Origin: Candidatus Thiothrix putei
GTDB taxonomy: Bacteria; Pseudomonadota; Gammaproteobacteria; Thiotrichales; Thiotrichaceae
Length of the DNA: 64,000 bases
Reading direction: 5' to 3'
Assembly (NCBI GenBank): GCA_029972225.1
Contig: CP124756.1
Span: 3,454,001-3,518,000, forward strand
In this document: positions 60,970 through 64,000 of the stretch, in pieces
Position numbering within the stretch: the stretch's first letter is position 1
Layout: every line of letters starts with the position of its first letter
Notes under the pieces: model-generated
What the model was told of the DNA's origin: nothing
Databases searched by the model: none
Seen by the model: only the letters and a program-made list of their open reading frames with translations
Position numbers and translations under genes: made by a program

Positions 60970-63249
60970 ATGACCGACCTCAACACCCAACTGGTTTCCA
61001 TCCTCAGTCGCGTGCAACGCCCCGGCAACTTTTACGCCAGCGGCAACGCTGATTTTGCCTTGCCACGCCTTGAAGTCGAGGGTGTCGGGAATATTGCCTT
61101 GCCACTGTTACCCCAGCAAATCAGCGCGTTGGTGCAAGCTGCCGAGCAAGCCCCTTACGGCAAGGGAGAGGAAACCTTGGTCGATACCAGTGTGCGTAAA
61201 ACCTGGCAGATTGCCCCTGAAAAAATCCGCATCAGTGGTAAACACTGGCAACCCATGCTGGATGGCATTGTCGCGCAAGCCGTCGAGGGCTTGGGGGTAA
61301 CAGGTGAGGTTCATGCCGAATTGTACAAAATGCTGGTGTATGACGAAGGCAGCTTTTTCGTCAATCACCGCGATACGGAAAAAGCGGCGGGCATGTTCGC
61401 CACGCTGATTCTTGCCCTGCCTGCCAGCTATACCGGCGGCGAATTGCGCATTGAACACGCGGGGCAAAGCGTCACCCTCAAGGTGCAGGCGGATGATCCG
61501 GCTGAAATTGCGTTTGCCGCTTTTTATGCCGATTGCGTGCATGAAGTCCTGCCTGTTACCAGCGGTTGCCGCATGGTGCTGGTGTATAACCTGTGCCGCA
61601 GTGGAGCAGGGGAATTGCCGCACCCGCCGGATTACCAACAGGAACAAGCCAAAGCCGCCGCCTGTTTGCGCCAATGGACGACAATGGAACATACCGGCGA
61701 AGACATTCCGCTCAAGTTGGTGTACTTGCTGGAACACGCTTACACGCCTGAAGGCTTGAGTTTTGCGGCGCTTAAAAACGGCGATGCGGCGATTGCCAGC
61801 GTGATGATTCCGGCCGCTGAACAAGCCGATTGCGATTTGTATCTGGCACTGGTGTCGGTGGAAGAATCCGGCTGGGCGGAATACGGCGGTTCGTATGGGC
61901 GCAAAAAACGCTACTGGGAAGACGACGACGAAGATGACGATGACTTTGAAATCGGCGAAGTAACCGAACAGGATCAGTACATTGCGGATTGGCATACCCC
62001 GCAAGGGGAGTTGTATGCGCTGGACAGATTGCCGTTTGACGATGAAGAATTGTGCTTGCCCCACCGTTTGCAAAGCCTCGCTGCCGATGCCCTGCACTTC
62101 CACGAAGCTACCGGCAATGAAGGCGCATCGTTTGAACGCACCTACCGCCGTGCCGCGCTGGTCATGTGGCCTCGCGCTTACCGCGTCGAGGCATTGAGCG
62201 TGGGCGGGGTGGGTTCGATGCTCAACTACCTTGACTACTTGATGACGTTAGCGCAACGGCAGGAAGCACTGCATTTTGTGCAAGGGGTCATCAGCAACTG
62301 GGAAAGCACGGATAGCGGTTGGCATCCCAGCCGTGCCGATGCGCCGTACCTGAGCCGCTTGCTCCAGTACCTGCTGGTGCTGGCGGATACTCACTTGATC
62401 GAAACCGCGCTGACTCGCATTCCGATTGGCGGGAAATCCTACCAGCGGGAAGACAACCACCTGCTACTGACAGCCTTGGCGTTATTACCCGATGCGCAGG
62501 CGCAACACCTGCTGGCAGCTCTGCTTGAGAAACGGGCGGCTGACCGTCTGGCGGCGTGTGGGCAATTGTTGCGGCTGGCATTGCCGCGTTATGCGCAGGC
62601 GGAAAGTGCAGCGTTCCTGCCCGCCGCGCAAGCCTTGCTGGACAGTCTGGCGAATACTGAACCTAGCACCAGCCCCTATCGGGCGGTTGAACGGCTGACG
62701 GTCGAACACGTGGTGGATGTGTTGATCGCTATCGGCAATGTCGATGCCGGTTTGGGCAAACAGGCGGTGGTGCATTTGTTGGCACAGCGGCAACGTTTCC
62801 CGATGGATGACAGCCTGATTCCGGCGGTGATCATGGCGGCGAATGCGGACGATTGCCCGCCCTTGGTAGTGGGTTTGCTGCAACAGCAGTGTCTGGCGTA
62901 TCTGGAATCTTGCATTAGCGAACCGCTGGCAGCTCCGGCTGACTGGACACGCGCAGCCGATTTTGAGTGTCCGGGCAGGGATAATGCGGATTGCGAAGCC
63001 CTCAAACGTTTTATGCTCGACCCGAACCAATCCAGTTGGGCTTTTGCCGCTGCCGAAAGCCGCCGTAATACCTTGGCATACATTGCCAAGCAGAAGCGGC
63101 TGGATGTTGAGATGACGACACTCAAGTCGAGGCGACCTTACACCCTGCACTTTGTTAAAACCCAAGCCAGTTATGAGCGCAAAGTAGCACAGCGCCAGCG
63201 GGATGAGGGGAATCGGGAATGCTTGCTGGGCTTACGTTTTCGCGGTTGA
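60970..63249 (+). CDS. 2OG-Fe(II) oxygenase, large
   Basis: 759 residues. The N-terminal 240 residues are a prolyl-4-hydroxylase-type 2-oxoglutarate oxygenase: LYKMLVYDEGSFFVNHRDTE gives the His-x-Asp, and FYADCVHEVLPVTSGCRMVLVYNL the distal His and the Arg for 2-oxoglutarate. Residues 310-335 are very acidic (EDDDEDDDDFEIGEV). The remaining 400 residues are helical repeats (LLTALALLPDAQAQHLLAAL) with no known domain. Hydroxylates an unknown target. Divergent from vapBC. Confidence 0.82.
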   Translation: MTDLNTQLVSILSRVQRPGNFYASGNADFALPRLEVEGVGNIALPLLPQQISALVQAAEQAPYGKGEETLVDTSVRKTWQIAPEKIRISGKHWQPMLDGIVAQAVEGLGVTGEVHAELYKMLVYDEGSFFVNHRDTEKAAGMFATLILALPASYTGGELRIEHAGQSVTLKVQADDPAEIAFAAFYADCVHEVLPVTSGCRMVLVYNLCRSGAGELPHPPDYQQEQAKAAACLRQWTTMEHTGEDIPLKLVYLLEHAYTPEGLSFAALKNGDAAIASVMIPAAEQADCDLYLALVSVEESGWAEYGGSYGRKKRYWEDDDEDDDDFEIGEVTEQDQYIADWHTPQGELYALDRLPFDDEELCLPHRLQSLAADALHFHEATGNEGASFERTYRRAALVMWPRAYRVEALSVGGVGSMLNYLDYLMTLAQRQEALHFVQGVISNWESTDSGWHPSRADAPYLSRLLQYLLVLADTHLIETALTRIPIGGKSYQREDNHLLLTALALLPDAQAQHLLAALLEKRAADRLAACGQLLRLALPRYAQAESAAFLPAAQALLDSLANTEPSTSPYRAVERLTVEHVVDVLIAIGNVDAGLGKQAVVHLLAQRQRFPMDDSLIPAVIMAANADDCPPLVVGLLQQQCLAYLESCISEPLAAPADWTRAADFECPGRDNADCEALKRFMLDPNQSSWAFAAAESRRNTLAYIAKQKRLDVEMTTLKSRRPYTLHFVKTQASYERKVAQRQRDEGNRECLLGLRFRG

Positions 63250-63276
63250 TTCTGCCCAAAAGATGACGACATCCTA

Positions 63277-63507
63277 GTGCAACGATTCAGCAACAATCCG
63301 ATTGTCAGGGAGGTATCACAAGGTTGGAACATCAACATCAGCTACGATAAAGATGGCAATATTGTTCAATATCGTCATACTCGAAGCGAAAGAGAAAGGA
63401 CTGTATCCTGTCATTCCCATGAAGATGGCAGCCTGACACCTAGAATGATCTTAAGGAATCCCCATGACCCCAGAACAAATCAAACGCTACCGAGAACGCG
63501 CCAATAG
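63277..63507 (+). CDS. Doubtful small open frame
   Basis: A 76-codon frame opening with GTG, including VREVSQGWNINISYDKDGNI and SHEDGSLTPRMIL. The first 50 codons look like protein, but its end overlaps the next gene by 44 bases in another frame and no family is recognised. It may be a remnant. Confidence 0.25.
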   Translation: MQRFSNNPIVREVSQGWNINISYDKDGNIVQYRHTRSERERTVSCHSHEDGSLTPRMILRNPHDPRTNQTLPRTRQ

Positions 63508-64000
63508 AGCAAAACGCGAACTCCTCAAAGAAAAACAACAATACGGATGCATCAACGACGGCTCAGGCAAACGCTACCTCGCCCCCGTCTATTACATTTT
63601 GGCAGGCGATAATGACAAAGCATTAGCCTTTTACACATGGTTTGAAGAAGAGTTCGATGATGACATCGGCGAACCCGTCTTCGATTTGTATTGGGCACTG
63701 GCTGAATTTCGGGCTGGCAACACGGCACAAGCACGTTACCGCCTACAAATCGTCATGCTCAACAATTTGTACCTGCTGCCATTCCTGTTCAATAAACCCA
63801 TCGACCGACTGGATATATGGCACTGGTCAAACCGAACCGACAACAGTTACCTAAGCGAAATTCAAGAATACCTGCATGAACCCACCCCCGCAGAACGCCA
63901 ATGGATTGAGGCTGAATACAACAGCCAACCGTTCACAACATTACGCCAAGAATACATTGCCACGTACCATCAGTTAAAACACGAGCGCGGTCTCCCAAAA
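63464..64000 (+). CDS. TPR-like protein, C-terminus beyond window
   Basis: 179 codons from the ATG at 63464, with AAGGA upstream; open to the window end. MTPEQIKRYRERANRAKREL is a basic helix. YYILAGDNDKALAFYTWFEEE and YWALAEFRAGNTAQARYRL look like TPR repeats. The family was not identified. Follows the oxygenase gene by about 215 bases. Confidence 0.7.
   Translation, partial: MTPEQIKRYRERANRAKRELLKEKQQYGCINDGSGKRYLAPVYYILAGDNDKALAFYTWFEEEFDDDIGEPVFDLYWALAEFRAGNTAQARYRLQIVMLNNLYLLPFLFNKPIDRLDIWHWSNRTDNSYLSEIQEYLHEPTPAERQWIEAEYNSQPFTTLRQEYIATYHQLKHERGLPK

Noticed and set aside
61108..62103. 331-codon minus-strand frame opposite the oxygenase
   Set aside because: Antisense shadow; the plus-strand frame has recognisable catalytic residues.

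Overview
This is a bacterial chromosome segment of roughly 50% GC. The order tRNA cluster-tig-clpP-clpX-lon-hup-tRNAs-ppiD, the yafS-like/rnhA/dnaQ run, and dgt, rlmJ, fau and mltD all point to a gammaproteobacterium. Two Met/Asn/Gly/Pro-rich secreted proteins that could be sulfur-globule envelope proteins would fit a Thiothrix-like sulfur oxidiser. That genus-level assignment is inference.

Layout. 1-2.0 kb: leftward toxin-antitoxin genes (PIN, brnTA, tumE/HVO_A0114) separated by three diverged copies of a hairpin-bearing intergenic repeat. 2.1-6.2 kb: an outer-membrane barrel gene and a secreted-protein gene; the second is cut by an IS5-like element. 6.4-9.2 kb: opgC, a truncated copy of the same IS, the 3' half of a tcmP gene, and its usual DUF5131 (Gp37/Gp68) partner. 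9.3-16.7 kb: accessory genes (GNAT, gloA, ogt, Fic, DUF3368 toxin and antitoxin) mixed with decayed ones (EamA remnant, hipA, nasT, nasS). 17.1-31.1 kb: housekeeping core with four tRNAs, tig, clpP, clpX, lon, hup, three more tRNAs, ppiD and mtaB. An ISAs1 element that itself carries an IS4-family element sits between lon and hup. 31.3-44.7 kb: EVE protein, rlmJ, two low-complexity secreted proteins, mltD-FHA-fau, rnhA-dnaQ, bioA, a putative haem-oxygenase-like diiron enzyme, yihY and dgt. 44.8-46.7 kb: a second full IS5-like copy and the 5' half of tcmP. 47-57.4 kb: DMT transporter, two bacterial-PH-domain membrane proteins, a Gld-type ABC module, ggt and a NifX-like protein. 57.4-64 kb: a nitrate reductase remnant, a DUF4143 ATPase, vapBC with vapC cut by an IS630 element, a 2OG-Fe(II) oxygenase and a gene running off the end.

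Main result. tcmP is split into halves 38 kb apart and on opposite strands, each abutting an IS5-like copy. The 4-base target duplications match crosswise: CCAA at opgC pairs with its complement beside dgt, and TAAA joins the two tcmP halves. Joining the halves at TAAA restores one 288-codon frame. The simplest reading is that recombination between two inverted IS copies flipped the whole 8.2-46.2 kb block, which carries tig, clpPX, lon, hup and dnaQ. A misassembly across the repeat must be excluded.

A second theme is loss of nitrate assimilation: nasT carries a nonsense codon, nasS is truncated, only the last codons of a nasA-like nitrate reductase remain, and two sigma-54-type promoter matches lie near the remnants. 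Transposition has also broken a secreted-protein gene, vapC and the ISAs1 transposase.
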